A stretch of DNA of 64,000 nt from Amoebidium appalachense (Eukaryota; Ichthyosporea). Below, one piece after another: positions 1 through 53,704 of the stretch; within the stretch, counting starts at the first letter, position 1; every line of letters begins with the position of its first letter. The position numbers and the translations under genes were made by a program. Location: positions 372,001-436,000 of the forward strand of contig CAVNZM010000003.1 of the NCBI GenBank assembly GCA_963693365.1. The letters run 5' to 3'. The notes under the pieces were generated by a model that was not told where the DNA came from, made no database searches, and saw nothing but the letters and a program-made list of their open reading frames with translations.

Positions 1-148
1 TATTATAATTACAGTTAAACAAATTGCATCATACGTAGGATAAAACCTTGTACATATGCCTTCAAAACAGGGAGCTCCTTTTATTCTTTCCTTTTGCAAA
101 AACATAAAACGTTTCTCGCCTAGCTTACCACTATAAAATACAAACCGG

Positions 149-186
<38 letters not shown>

Positions 187-733
187 GCCCTGTTTGGGAG
201 GCTTCTTCCCTTTGTGGCTGGCTGAATCCGAATGTGCAAAGATTTTTTGTCGGGGTTCTTTGCTCGTGGCATTCTTTAACATCTAAGCCAGCATTTCTCG
301 ATGATGCATTAATATGGCAATTGGTGATGCCCAAAATAGGACATTGTCAGATTGCACCATAAGTAGGCAAAGTCCGAAGTCAGTCGACGTCATGCGGTTG
401 TGTTGCCGGCTTAGGCATTAATCTGTCTTGCACATGTGCTGAGAATGTTGAGGGATTAAAGACGCTTAATGGTGCTCTGTGCATGATTATATATGGTTAT
501 CCATCTGTAATCATTAAAGAGCGCCCACACGGGTGTGGTCAACACGTGATTCTATTTTGGTCTGTCGCGTGTTATGTGTGTGCCCGTTACACTTTATTAC
601 ATGTCTAAACCACTAACCCATTGCATCAATTTTATTTTTTTGTCGACCTGTTTTGTATGTATTGCTTTCATTATTGTATCTCCGCCTTTTTCAGACTATC
701 ACATCTCCGTGCCCCCTGTCCCTCCAATTAGCA

Positions 734-990
<257 letters not shown>

Positions 991-1473
991 CCGTCTATCA
1001 CTCTCGAGCTCTCCCCCTCTGATTATCCCCCCCCCCCCCCCCCCCCCCCCCCGGGCGTGTCCCGGGCGCCATTAATATGATAACAGTTGCCGCCCGGAAA
1101 AGCTAAGAATATGCACCACAACCACGTTTTGGGGGGGACATCTGAATTAATGCATATGGCGGCGTGAAGTTTTTAGCAACCTGAGCAGAATGGTTTCCAT
1201 GTTTAAAGTGAACACAACCGCTGAAGTTTAATTAATGTGCCATCTCGCAGCCCCTTGCATCTAAATATGACGGCTACTCGGTTGTACCGGGGTGTGTCAA
1301 TGCGTAGTGCTTCATAAGTATATAAAATGTTTGTATTATGTGATTCAATATGATACATGTGAGCAAAAGAACCCCGAGGATGCCATGCGGAACAATAGTA
1401 GACCTTAGGGGCTTTTTTAAATTCGTAATATATGGGGAGTGGGGAGAGTAATAATTATCGACGTCCCACTGGG

Positions 1474-1474
<1 letters not shown>

Positions 1475-1520
<46 letters not shown>

Positions 1521-1650
1521 GGGGGGGGGGGGGGAGGGGGCCCCGAAGGGGAGAAGGGTGGGGGAGGGGGAAGGCACCTCCTCCGCGGGGTGGGTGGGTA
1601 TCCTCCCTTCCCCCGCCTCCCCACGTTAGCTGCAAGGGCGGGTGCGTGCG

Positions 1651-1693
<43 letters not shown>
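1475..1693. repeat. Two long G tracts
   Basis: G-rich runs of about 60 (1475-1534, one A interruption) and about 43 bases (1651-1693). Confidence 0.95.
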
Positions 1694-1695
<2 letters not shown>

Positions 1696-1954
1696 ACTCC
1701 CTCCCCCCCAATATTAATGATTGCCAAACACTGTACATTTCTTTCGACCCACCGGTTACCGTAACGGTCAACTATTACAAAACTAGCCACGCATCATATT
1801 GCGCATGCTCACCCTTGCAGTGCTCGTGTGGCACTACGTGTCCGTGTAGTGGGGAGTAGTGTATGTGCACGTGTCGTCACTGTGTGGTGTGGGTGAGTGT
1901 TGACATGATCCGAGGTTCCTGTCAATGGCATCACTGGTGGTTTGTGCACCTCGT

Positions 1955-1956
<2 letters not shown>

Positions 1957-2038
<82 letters not shown>

Positions 2039-2079
2039 CACATGACGTTGTGTGTGCAGGCACGTGGGGTGGGGTGGGT

Positions 2080-2156
<77 letters not shown>
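1957..2156. repeat. (GT)n array followed by a G77 tract
   Basis: About 80 bp of (GT)n, 40 bp of unique DNA, then 77 consecutive G residues, among the longest homopolymers in the window. Confidence 0.95.
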
Positions 2157-2157
<1 letters not shown>

Positions 2158-3036
2158 GGGACATATGACAGGACTGGGTTCCCCCCGGACTGTGTAGCAC
2201 GAGTTTCAGCGAGTCCGACTAGTTTATAGCTTCATCGTTAACGGTTTGGGAGCTTGTGTGGTTAACCACTGCGAAATCATGGCACTCAGTATTCATTATG
2301 ATATGATCAGGTTATATAATACATATTGATTCCATTTGCCCGCCATGGCAGCCTGCGGAATCCGGGGGGGTCACGGTGGGTTCCTTGCAATTGGAGGGGG
2401 GTGGGTGGCCATGGGTGGGTGGGGAGGGGGGGGGGGGGGGGGGGAAGCCTCAGGGGGGCTTTGGTGGGTGGCGGGTCCCTCCCCTAATCCCTTCTTTCCC
2501 TGCTTTTCTGCGCATGCTAGCCGGAGCCTCAGGGGGGGACCCACCTGTTCAAAGAGGGGTCCGGGTGGGGGGTCCCCCTCGAGATCCCCTTCCCCCCCCC
2601 CCCCCCCCCCCCCCCCCCAGCCAGATAGTCTCTTCTATAGCTATCCTCTTCACGCTTTAAACCCAAGAATCCCTAAAGTCGTGCAGTCAAGGCTAATAAT
2701 AAGGGCCCGGGTCACCTTTTCATTTTTGTAATGTTGTAGTATGTTAAGTTTCTTCTTTTTAAAGTTTTTGCAATATTTCCATTAACACCATATATAGCAT
2801 GAGAGCACCGTAGGCTAATTAGTGCAGGTAGAAAATGAATGCCATGCATACAGATGCCGTCCGCCATCAGACGCCATTATGAGGGGGTGAGTGGGTGGGT
2901 TGGGGGGGGGGGGGGGGGGTTTGAATGCGTCAAAAAGTACGCTTAAGAACCCCCCCCAAAACATGGTCGCGGTGCATGCATATTCTGAAAGTTTTTGCAT
3001 GGCCGCTATCATATTCTTGAATGGCACGGGAGCCTC

Positions 3037-3069
<33 letters not shown>

Positions 3070-3197
3070 GGGGGGAGGGGGGGGGGGGATCCGGGGAGGG
3101 GGAGAAGGGGGGAAGGGACGGGGGAGACATGCAGAGGGGAGGGTTGGGGTGTGTGTACATGTGTTGAGGGGGGGAAGGGGGGGGGGGGGGGGGAGGG

Positions 3198-3275
3198 GGC
3201 ATGAGTATGCATGATCCAGCCAAGTTTCTAGGTCATTGCATGAGTATGCATGATCCAGCCAAGTTTCTAGGCCAT
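3198..3275. repeat. Direct 39-bp duplication
   Basis: GAGTATGCATGATCCAGCCA followed by AGTTTCTAGG occurs twice in tandem with one difference. It lies in repeat-rich DNA with no gene. Confidence 0.85.
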
Positions 3276-3439
3276 TCCGCCAAAAATCTGGCTGCGCATG
3301 CGGTGCATACCAGTCTTAGAAAAAAACGGACTTGGCCGCTAGCATATTCTTATTGGCGGGTATTCTTAATGGTGGACGGTATCTGTGTGACCGAAAATGC
3401 CGCACTGCAGTTGGTTTGTTTTGTTAGTCGCACACTTTC

Positions 3440-3498
3440 AACACACACACACGTGCAAACACACACGCACACGCACACAAACACGCACACACACACGC

Positions 3499-3535
<37 letters not shown>

Positions 3536-3627
3536 CGCGCACACACACACACACACACGCACAACAATGTTTGACTTCAGGCACTTTCATCAGCTACAAA
3601 GATTAGACCCCCCCCCCCCCCCCCCCC

Positions 3628-3670
<43 letters not shown>

Positions 3671-3848
3671 GGCTGGACGTCCGTCCGTAATACCCGTAAC
3701 CAGATATGGCAACCGGATGTACGCAGGATACAAATAACTGCAACAGTTTATTAACTCTTTAAATGCTATCTCATCATATTACTAAATATGGGCATGTCAC
3801 ATTACGCATATTTGTTTCTAACCTGTACACACTGACGCCTCATAATCA

Positions 3849-3920
<72 letters not shown>
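3440..3920. repeat. (CA)n array and adjoining C/T and C/A homopolymer pairs
   Basis: (CA)n at 3440-3560, then C-run next to T-run (3608-3669), then C-run next to A-run (3851-3919). Direct apposition of two homopolymers also occurs at 12640-12770 and 44455-44500. Confidence 0.9.
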
Positions 3921-3921
<1 letters not shown>

Positions 3922-3989
3922 AAAGAAAGAAAAGAAGGGAAAAAGCCGACAAACCAAGTAAGAAATTTTTTATTTTTATAATGACTTTA

Positions 3990-4340
3990 TTGATATGCTC
4001 ATGAAAGAGAAGCAAGCCGGAGATATCACAGATATCTCAGAGAAGAAAATACAAAAACCCCTACTCACGGATACGGAGGAGATAACGACTCAAATAATCA
4101 TACACCCTAGAAAACTCGTTAAACATACGGTGGTTTAACAGATAGTCAATAGAAGTCATATCTGGATTATCTAAATAAGCTAGTCTTCGAATTTCTAACG
4201 GAAGAATCTGAGATAAATAAATACATTTATCTAGATGTTTGCGAGAAAAAGGTTCTGCACAAAAGTGACACAAACATTTATGGAAACTAAGGTTACAACG
4301 CCAATATAAACATTCCCAAGCAATATCAGATATGCTCATG
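3990..4340 (-). mobile_element. 3' remnant of a related non-LTR retrotransposon
   Basis: The minus strand encodes a 92-residue open stretch (4339-4061) with a Cys/His cluster (CNLSFHKCLCHFCAEPF) and an end, SIDYLLNHRMFNEFSRVYDY, that resembles the end of the reverse transcriptase at 53.7 kb (YNILDFILNTRNYDLFIRCI). The family assignment rests on this C-terminal likeness. The upstream reverse transcriptase core is absent, so this is a dead fragment. Confidence 0.6.
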
Positions 4341-4490
4341 AAAGAGAAGCCGGAGATATCACAGATATCTCAGAGAAGAAAATACAAAAACCCCTACTCA
4401 CGGATACGGAGGAGATAACGACCCAAATAATCATACACCCTAGAAAACTCGTTAAACCTACGGTGGTTTAACAGATAGTCAATAGAATGT
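4329..4490 (-). mobile_element. Second copy of the same retrotransposon 3' end
   Basis: Begins with GATATGCTCATGAAAGAGAA at the border of the first remnant and repeats its terminal 160 bp almost exactly, including codons for YLLNHRRFNEFSRVYDYLGR. Beyond 4490 the sequence is unrelated and an A34 run follows at about 4565-4599. Head-to-tail 3' ends suggest insertion of one copy next to the other, or a tandem duplication. Confidence 0.6.
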
Positions 4491-4564
4491 TTGCCCCCTA
4501 AACCAATGCGGGAATGGAGAGCAAAAATCGAAGTAAGATGGATCAAACAAAAAAGCCGAACGGG

Positions 4565-4601
<37 letters not shown>

Positions 4602-5349
4602 AAGAAGAAGAGAAAGTATTTATCTATGTTCCCATATTTTCTCAACTTTGCTCCCCACTCGAAAAACGTCTAAAAATATAAAAACACCCACGGAGCAAAA
4701 TTTTAACGGGCAAACAAATTTCCCCAAATCAAGTGTCGCATCTTCAAGAATTGCACTCGACACGCAAAACGCCTAAATACGATCTACCACACCCTAATTT
4801 CAAAATAATCCAAAACAAAAGAAAGAAAAAATGACAGGGTAAGGCAACCGTAAATTTTTAAGTCTTTTATAAATCATTCAATATGCACAATTGGGTTTTT
4901 AGAAAGTCGAAAAGGGATAACGGCGTACAGGTGCGCGGTGTTTGGAAAAAAGGGGGGTCGGGAAAAGAAGGGGATTACTTTTCGTATTTGCAATCTCTGC
5001 CTGAAAATTCCGTTTGTGGTTCCCCCGAGAGATGATTTTTGTCAACGATCGGGGAGGAAGATGGCATCAATTCATTCATGGATAGGATGAGAGGCAGAGA
5101 TTCACATCATGGAAAAGGCTAATCGAGTCTAATCGGATGGTGATCGGTGGCCCCGATTGGTTCATTGTGATCGGCATTGATTTGGATCGGGAACGAATTG
5201 GGGGGGCTTCGTGTGGCGGTCTGGGTCTGTTGGGGGGAGAGGGGATGGGAGAGGGGGGAGGGGGGGGGGAAGAAGTTGGGTTGAGTCAGAGAATGGGTTG
5301 TTAGGGAGCATGGGTAGGTGTGTGCGTGTGTGTGTGTGTGAGCGCGTGC

Positions 5350-5352
<3 letters not shown>

Positions 5353-5430
<78 letters not shown>
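5353..5430. repeat. (GT)n microsatellite
   Basis: About 78 bp pure (GT)n 3' of DnaJ. Confidence 0.95.
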
Positions 5431-5432
<2 letters not shown>

Positions 5433-5999
5433 CACACGGATGTGTGCCCACATCCTGATGCGAAGAACTGCATTTCGTAAACGGGTGCGTTATCATGTGC
5501 ACGCCCACGGATACATACATGAGTGCAGTTGTATGTGTGTTCGTGCGTGTGCGCATGAATGCGCGAATGCTCGTGTGTGAATGTGTGCTTGTGTGTCTAT
5601 ACTCATGTGTGTGCTATGAGCGGCTTATACAGGTGTATGAGTGAGGGCATTGGTGCAACACCGTACGCTTGTGTCGAACCCTGTTTTTTTTTTGTTTTTT
5701 TTTAGGGGGGGGAGGGGGGGGGGGGGGGGGAGGAGAGGGGGGAGAAGGGGGTTTGTACAAGCGTGCATGACAGGTCTAACCCTGTGCTACCGTGTGTGTG
5801 TGTGTGTGTGTGTGTGCATGTGTGTGCAGGCATGTGTATGCATGCATGCATGTGTGTGCATGTGTGTGCATGGATGTGTGTGCATGTGTGTGCATGGATG
5901 TGTGTGCATGTGTGTGCATGTGTGTGCATGTGTGTGCATGCATGTGTGTGCATGCATGTGTGTGCATGCATGTGTGTGCATGTGCGCATGCACGGGTAC

Positions 6000-13526
<7,527 letters not shown>

Positions 13527-14299
13527 GTCACAGACCAGAACAGGAAAAAAGCCTAGCTGATGAACATGGTCTGAACGTTGTGCGCTTCTTGCTTAATTTC
13601 CCGAAGTTTAAAAGTTGACTATTGGTTGGGAAGACACAGCTCAATGCAGAACCTACACCGCCTTCGTATTGTTTAAGGTGGCACTGTCAAGACATATTAT
13701 AGTTACCAGGGCGTTTTTGTTGCCGTGGTTTGTGGGGCACGGCGTATGATGACACGGTGCCCCCTTTGAAGATGTGAGGAGAAGTGAAGAGGGCAAGCGG
13801 CAGTGTTTTGTGTTGTTTTTACACGAGCGATTGGTTCCTAAGGTGACATAAAGAGCTGTAAAAACTCTCCTTCGCGAATGTTCCCTTCTCTCTCTCCCTC
13901 TCAGGCTCGAAACTTTTATGCACTTACTTCCCCTGCCAAGTCTTCGAATTTTGACCAACTACTGAAACGAGAACGACGTACAGAGTTTTCGACCACACTG
14001 CACCCCAGGCCTAAACACTCTGTAAATGCCTGCACATATGCCAAACAAAAAACAAATAAACAAAAAAGTCAAGTCGTGTGTCGGTTGGTGCGCAAAGTAG
14101 TGCACGTGCGAAAAAGGATATACAGTCCTATTTCCTCCGCCTGTTACAACTGTTACAACTCTCCAGTCGATGTTTCAACGTTCCAACCGTTTCAAAGCGT
14201 CATGTAAACAGCACACCATACAAAGGAAGTGTACGCACACGCCAGGCACACAGACAGAGACAGGCACACACACATGCGCGGACACTTTGACAGCTTTCC

Positions 14300-14438
14300 T
14301 TTTTCCGTTCCGAGTGCGCGCGAGCAGGCCCGTGCAACTTCAGCAACGTTTGCCACCACTGAGCCTTTCGAAGGTGCTGGAAAGGCGAACGACATCTATG
14401 ATGGGGAACTGATGGGGGGGTGCTTTCAGAAAGTCTGA
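14300..14438 (+). CDS. Possible last exon of a small unknown gene
   Basis: An open frame ending TTEPFEGAGKANDIYDGELM then GGCFQKV and TGA has a natural amino-acid composition, unlike the repeat translations around it. AATAAA lies at 14445-14450, just after the stop, and the DNA becomes AT-rich beyond it. A possible upstream exon begins after TCTCTCCCTCTCAG at about 13903 (ARNFYALTSPAKSSNFDQLL). I do not recognise the protein. The gene would be divergent from DnaJ. Confidence 0.3.
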
Positions 14439-14444
14439 CATGGT

Positions 14445-14450
14445 AATAAA
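14445..14450 (+). terminator. Polyadenylation signal AATAAA
   Basis: AATAAA seven bases after the TGA of the possible small gene ending at 14438, followed by AT-rich DNA. Meaningful only if that gene is real. Confidence 0.3.
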
Positions 14451-15844
14451 TGTATATAAACTTTAACTTTGCTTTTATGCTAAACAGACAAATTGTATCT
14501 ACTCTATAAATACATAATAACTAATAAAATTAATATATGTGCAATAAAATACCACAAAGAAGAATATAAAGCTCGAAAAAACATTTACCTAAATTAGTGC
14601 TGCCTCAAAAGAACAATGAACCCCTGTTAGTTCCAAAGTTTCGAAGAGCCGTATGCGATAGTTCTATTGGCCTAAACGGCATCACACTGTATCTCCTTAT
14701 ACCTAGCTTTCTACATGATTGTATTTTTTCCACAATTTCCTTGAAGCAGCCATATCGCAATGATTATTTACTAATGCATAAACCCTTTTGAAAGGACAAA
14801 AAATGAGATCAAAAAATGTCTCAAGCAGTGACGCGCTTCAAGCATAGTTAATCAATAAAATCAATGTATTTGCGCTGTTTGTGTTTGATATTAAACAAAA
14901 CATCAAGACAAAAAACCGCTGTATGAGGAGTGACCTATCTGTTTATTCATGAGGTTAGGGGGAAAGTTGCCGGGCCACACTGCAGGTCAGTGAGTCAGTA
15001 GCGGCTTAAGTTTTGTGCACGTGTGACACCAGTTATGTACATACGTAAGGCACTCTATCGTTTAGCAGGGGCGGCACCCCTAGCCTATTGTAGATGTTGG
15101 CTTGTTCACACTGGACACACTGGATAAACAGTTAAAACGGCACACCAGGGTACTCCGAGGCCACGCGTCGTGTGTGAGGAAGCTTAAGCACAAGAAGCCC
15201 GATTCCTTGGGCTCATATATTGAAACCTCCATGCTCCAGGGATGCCTGCGGCTTCCTAGCATGTCCAGGAACGCTGGCGAAGTTTAAGTCTCAAACCCAC
15301 CCCAAATCTTCAAAACGGCAAGTATATGATAAAAACGATGCCTTTTACTACAGTAGTCAAAATATGATGCAGACACATGGGGACGACCTCGGTCATTAAG
15401 GGATAAAGTCAAAACAGAGCCGCCATGATCATCCAGAATCTATCGACTAGAGAAAAATGTTGCGCGCAAGGCTTTCAAAAGTCACCCGTCCGTAGCTGGT
15501 GTTTTAGGTGACTCGTGTTGGCAGGCCGAAAACTCAGACCGGTCCCCCTTTTCCAACTTTTACCTCATTTTTTCCCCTCTGAAAAGGCCCCATGCCTTCC
15601 CTTCAGGACCATCCCACCCCAGCCCCAGTCGTCCCCTTCCGAGTTCTCACAAATCTTGCTCGGGCCCTCAGCCATCCCCCGGCCGCGGCCGCAGGCTCCC
15701 GGACCTCACGCGCCTTTTCCTCTCTCTATTTTCTCTCTTCTCTCTGGCTCCCTTTTTGTGTTTCTATCTCTCTCCTGTCTCTCTCAGAGTCTTTTTTCTC
15801 TCACAGTTTTCTGTCGTCTCTCTCTCTCTCTGATCCATCTTCTC

Positions 15845-15976
<132 letters not shown>

Positions 15977-16021
15977 CTCGCTCTCTCTCTCTCTCTCTCG
16001 CCCCCCGATCTCTCTCCCTCT

Positions 16022-16056
<35 letters not shown>

Positions 16057-16718
16057 CCCCCCCTGCCCTGCTCCCCACCCTTTTACAAACACGAGCACCG
16101 TCACGGTGTATGCTCCAACACCCTAATACTGCCTGTTCTCCTTGATCTCTGGTGTCCGTAAAAAGGGACCAAGGCCCCAAAATTGTAGCTGAAATGGACC
16201 CTTTGGCGGTGCATATAATTTCAGTACACCGCCTCTGCATAAGCTATCCACAGCCTATGTGCAATTGCATTACGTGTATGCACGTGCATGGCCACAGTGG
16301 CCAAGCACATATGTGGATACCATGGTGCGTGCATGCAGTGGCAGTAGCACAGAGGTTGCGGCTTGTTACGAGTGTTTCTACATATCTTGCATTTGTTGAG
16401 CGATAACGTTAGTGGGTTGCTTGTTGTCTGAGGGTGCTCGGTAGCGTGCTTCCTCCTTTTCCGACCCTTGTGTGTGGCGCCGGGTGGATCGGAAACGTGC
16501 CAATTAGGCAAGCTATGATAGGGTGGCTGGCAGGTGAACCTGGCTCAAGGACATCCTACAAGAGCAACATGTACATTGTTGGAAGACTTACGTAGAGACT
16601 TTCACCCGGAGATATTTTTATATCCTTGCTGAGTTATTAGTAAGGATGTTCAAGCTTGCGTTGTACCGGCAATATTGAATGCGATCATTCGCTTCTCAGC
16701 TGCGTATCAATGATTTCA

Positions 16719-16756
<38 letters not shown>

Positions 16757-16844
16757 ACAACACCCCTCCCCGCTCCCCCCAACCCGCCTCCTTGCAATAC
16801 CCATTGATTCAGGTGAGCCAGCAGGTCAGTACATTTGCGCTAAT

Positions 16845-16895
16845 AATGTGACCTCCACATATGCGTACGTATTGCCCGCACATATGCGTGGGTCA
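16845..16895. promoter_or_regulatory. Imperfect inverted repeat with repeated CACATATGCGT
   Basis: GTGACC...GGTCAC bracket two copies of CACATATGCGT(A/G) separated by 17 bp, about 500 bp upstream of vinculin. This may be a second protein-binding element near the CCAAT palindrome. Evidence is sequence symmetry only. Confidence 0.25.
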
Positions 16896-16990
16896 CGTTC
16901 GCCTGAGACTTGAACAACTGAGCGAAGCCGCCACAGCCCTCAGGCTGGCCTGCACATGCGCGCGCGTGAAGGGAAAGCCTTGCACCAAAA

Positions 16991-17038
16991 CGTGAACAGC
17001 CAATCATTGCACACCACATATGTGATTGGCTGTTCACG
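16991..17038. promoter_or_regulatory. Perfect palindrome with opposed CCAAT boxes upstream of vinculin
   Basis: Two 16-bp arms, CGTGAACAGCCAATCA and its exact reverse complement, are separated by 16 bp (16991-17006 and 17023-17038). Each arm contains a CCAAT box, one per strand. The centre is about 370 bp upstream of the vinculin ATG in otherwise non-repetitive DNA. Paired CCAAT boxes are typical NF-Y sites; promoter function here is inference. Confidence 0.5.
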
Positions 17039-17384
17039 CACCATAGCCCATATTTGGAAGGTATTTTTCAGCCCTTGAGCTCAAGCGTCAGGCCAGTCAG
17101 GCCCAGTGCAGCCAAAAACCTGTCACCGTGTCTTTCTAAGTTGCATTTTCTTTGGCGTATACAGGATTTGTTGTCATCAGTGTAGGAAGGGCAAAAAGGA
17201 AAAAAGAAAGAGAAAACAAAGGACTGTAATCTTCTTTTTATAATAGGAGTCAGCGGTTACCTGAAATCTGCTCTGTAAACACCTGGTTCGTCGTTACTGA
17301 GCTAGATCCACCAGCACCCTTAGCGTTCACACAGCATAAAACCCAACCCACATCCTTCTATACCACGGTGGTATTCTTCGCAAG

Positions 17385-29161
<11,777 letters not shown>

Positions 29162-30256
29162 TTGAAGCGGTGCGTGTGTGTGTGTGTGTGTGTGTTAGTG
29201 CATTACATGTTAGTGTTTAGGTTAGTGTTTTTATGGCAAATCTTTTTAACGCCCGATTTCTACACGTCACCTGTTTCTTTTTCCTTTGTTTTTACAGTAG
29301 AATTCGTATACTCTACTGATTCCTATGCTCTCGTATACTCTCCTTTTTCCTATGCTCTTGTTTTTACCCGGCTTCATTACTGTTCAAGACTATCCACTTG
29401 TACGTTTGTGTCACTTTCCTATTCCTACACTCGACCTTATTTTTTGTTCTGTTTCGGAGTCACATCTTATTCCTATGCCACACTCAGAATCATTAATGCT
29501 CCCCCCCCCCCCCCCCCCCGGGGGGGGGGGGGGGGGGGGGGGGGGGAACTTAGATGGACAGGCTTCGTTTTTGAAATTTATTAGCAATGCCACATGGGAA
29601 ATCGGAAAGCCTTCGTGCCATGTCGGAATACTGAGGCAAAACAAACCAGAAATCTAAATGCGAAAAATGAAATTTGACCGGGCCCTGGTGGCCATAAATG
29701 CATAAATATATAACGTTTAAAACTGATTGGTTGCTTTATAAGAATATAATTAACCTACGTTCAAAACGATAAAGTCACATCAGCGATTTGGCGTGCATAC
29801 ACGTGCGTTTTCGTGCACGCGTTTGATCACTTGTGCCTATGTACATGTGAACCAGTGGCGGGTGGAAAAAAAAAATTGCCTTTGACTGCCACCAGAAAAC
29901 ACAATCTACATTTCACTACTTAATATATTCTTATCTTAGGGCACTCATTATCATATATATACGGTTGCTTGGATGTGCACTATACCACCACACGGCTAAA
30001 GTTCTGATCAACAAGGTACAAAACATGTACATACATGTGAATATATGGGCACGTGCGTGGTTACACGTGTGTGTGCATGCGCATGTGTGTGCACTTGTAT
30101 GTGCTCATAGGCATGTGTATAGCCAAGAGTGCCCGTGTGGATATATGTAAATGTGCACATGTATGCTTGCACGTGTGTGATTGTGTGCACGGGAGTCCAC
30201 GCATATCTGCACGTGTACATTTGTGCACATGCAATGCGTATTTGTGTGTGCACATG
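29162..30256. other. Convergent spacer between vinculin and Sec15
   Basis: Holds the 3' UTRs of both genes. Contains a C18/G26 junction at 29502-29546, and otherwise ordinary sequence. No canonical AATAAA is obvious close to either stop. Confidence 0.5.
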
Positions 30257-52896
<22,640 letters not shown>

Positions 52897-53273
52897 GTTG
52901 CCCAAACATGCAACTAGCCTTCCCCCGTAGCACCACCTCAAAAACAACCGTGTACTAAACCAACTGTAACAAATGCAATAAAAGGGCGATAGAACGATCT
53001 CCTGCTGTTCTTTCCTGATTTTGCCCTATGACCCATTCATTCCGCCAGAAATCAGCACCATCGACCACGCCTTACAATGCTGAATAACGCTTTGCGTATG
53101 TATGTATGATCAGTTCACACACCGTAGTAAACGAGTAAGATGTTGGTCAACATGTTAACATCCTCTCGCGACGCGCGCTTGGCCTACCGCTGTGTTTCCA
53201 CAATTGCAAAGCTTCCACAAAAACTTCGCGAGCCACTACAAGAAATACTGGGATAGCCTTTTACAGCGGAAAT
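52897..53273. other. Putative bidirectional promoter region of Sec15
   Basis: A 377-bp stretch of balanced composition, free of microsatellites and G tracts in contrast to the flanks. It separates the Sec15 start codon from the divergent ATG at 53274. No TATA box stands out. It is the most likely promoter location by position. Confidence 0.35.
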
Positions 53274-53415
53274 ATGCGTAAACCATTTTACAGATACCAT
53301 TTTCCGATCGAAGGCTCTTTGGGATCGTTGGGAACGAAAATGAATCGACCTGCTATTGTTGGAAATCATTTTGGGGTTTACGCTGTTTACTCGAGGCAAA
53401 GAGAACCAGTCTCAG
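53274..53415 (+). CDS. Possible first exon of a divergent gene
   Basis: ATG at 53274 opens 47 codons (MRKPFYRYHFPIEG, then NRPAIVGNHFGVYAVYSRQR) ending at CTCAG|GTATGG, a plausible donor. It lies 378 bp from the Sec15 start in divergent orientation, where a shared promoter would be expected. No following exon was found before the retrotransposon at 53.6 kb. The FGVYAVYS segment superficially recalls the start of a GIY-YIG domain, but without the next exon this is only a guess. Confidence 0.3.
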
Positions 53416-53625
53416 GTATGGGGGGGGGGGGTTTGCTCGGAATATCCCCTCAGCGGTATATCATGATCACGTACATAGATGTCGGGTGGTGACTATATAT
53501 CAGGGTTTACTTTCTCTACGAGACACCATAAAGACTACAAGGAGAATTCAATTAGTTGGGGTTCCCCGTTTTTTTTTGTTTTTTTTTTTAAAGGGGCTCC
53601 CCTCGGGGTACTCGGTATCAGCTGG

Positions 53626-53626
<1 letters not shown>

Positions 53627-53704
<78 letters not shown>

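Noticed and set aside
14597-14791. 64-codon frame in AT-rich DNA
   Set aside because: Composition follows the AT-rich background; no supporting signal.
15102-15287. 61-codon basic open frame
   Set aside because: No recognised family, no splice or polyadenylation context; chance frame cannot be excluded, so not annotated as a gene.
53274-53415. Assignment of the divergent first exon to SLX1 (GIY-YIG nuclease)
   Set aside because: Only a short FGVYAVYS likeness; no YIG segment or RING region was found downstream.
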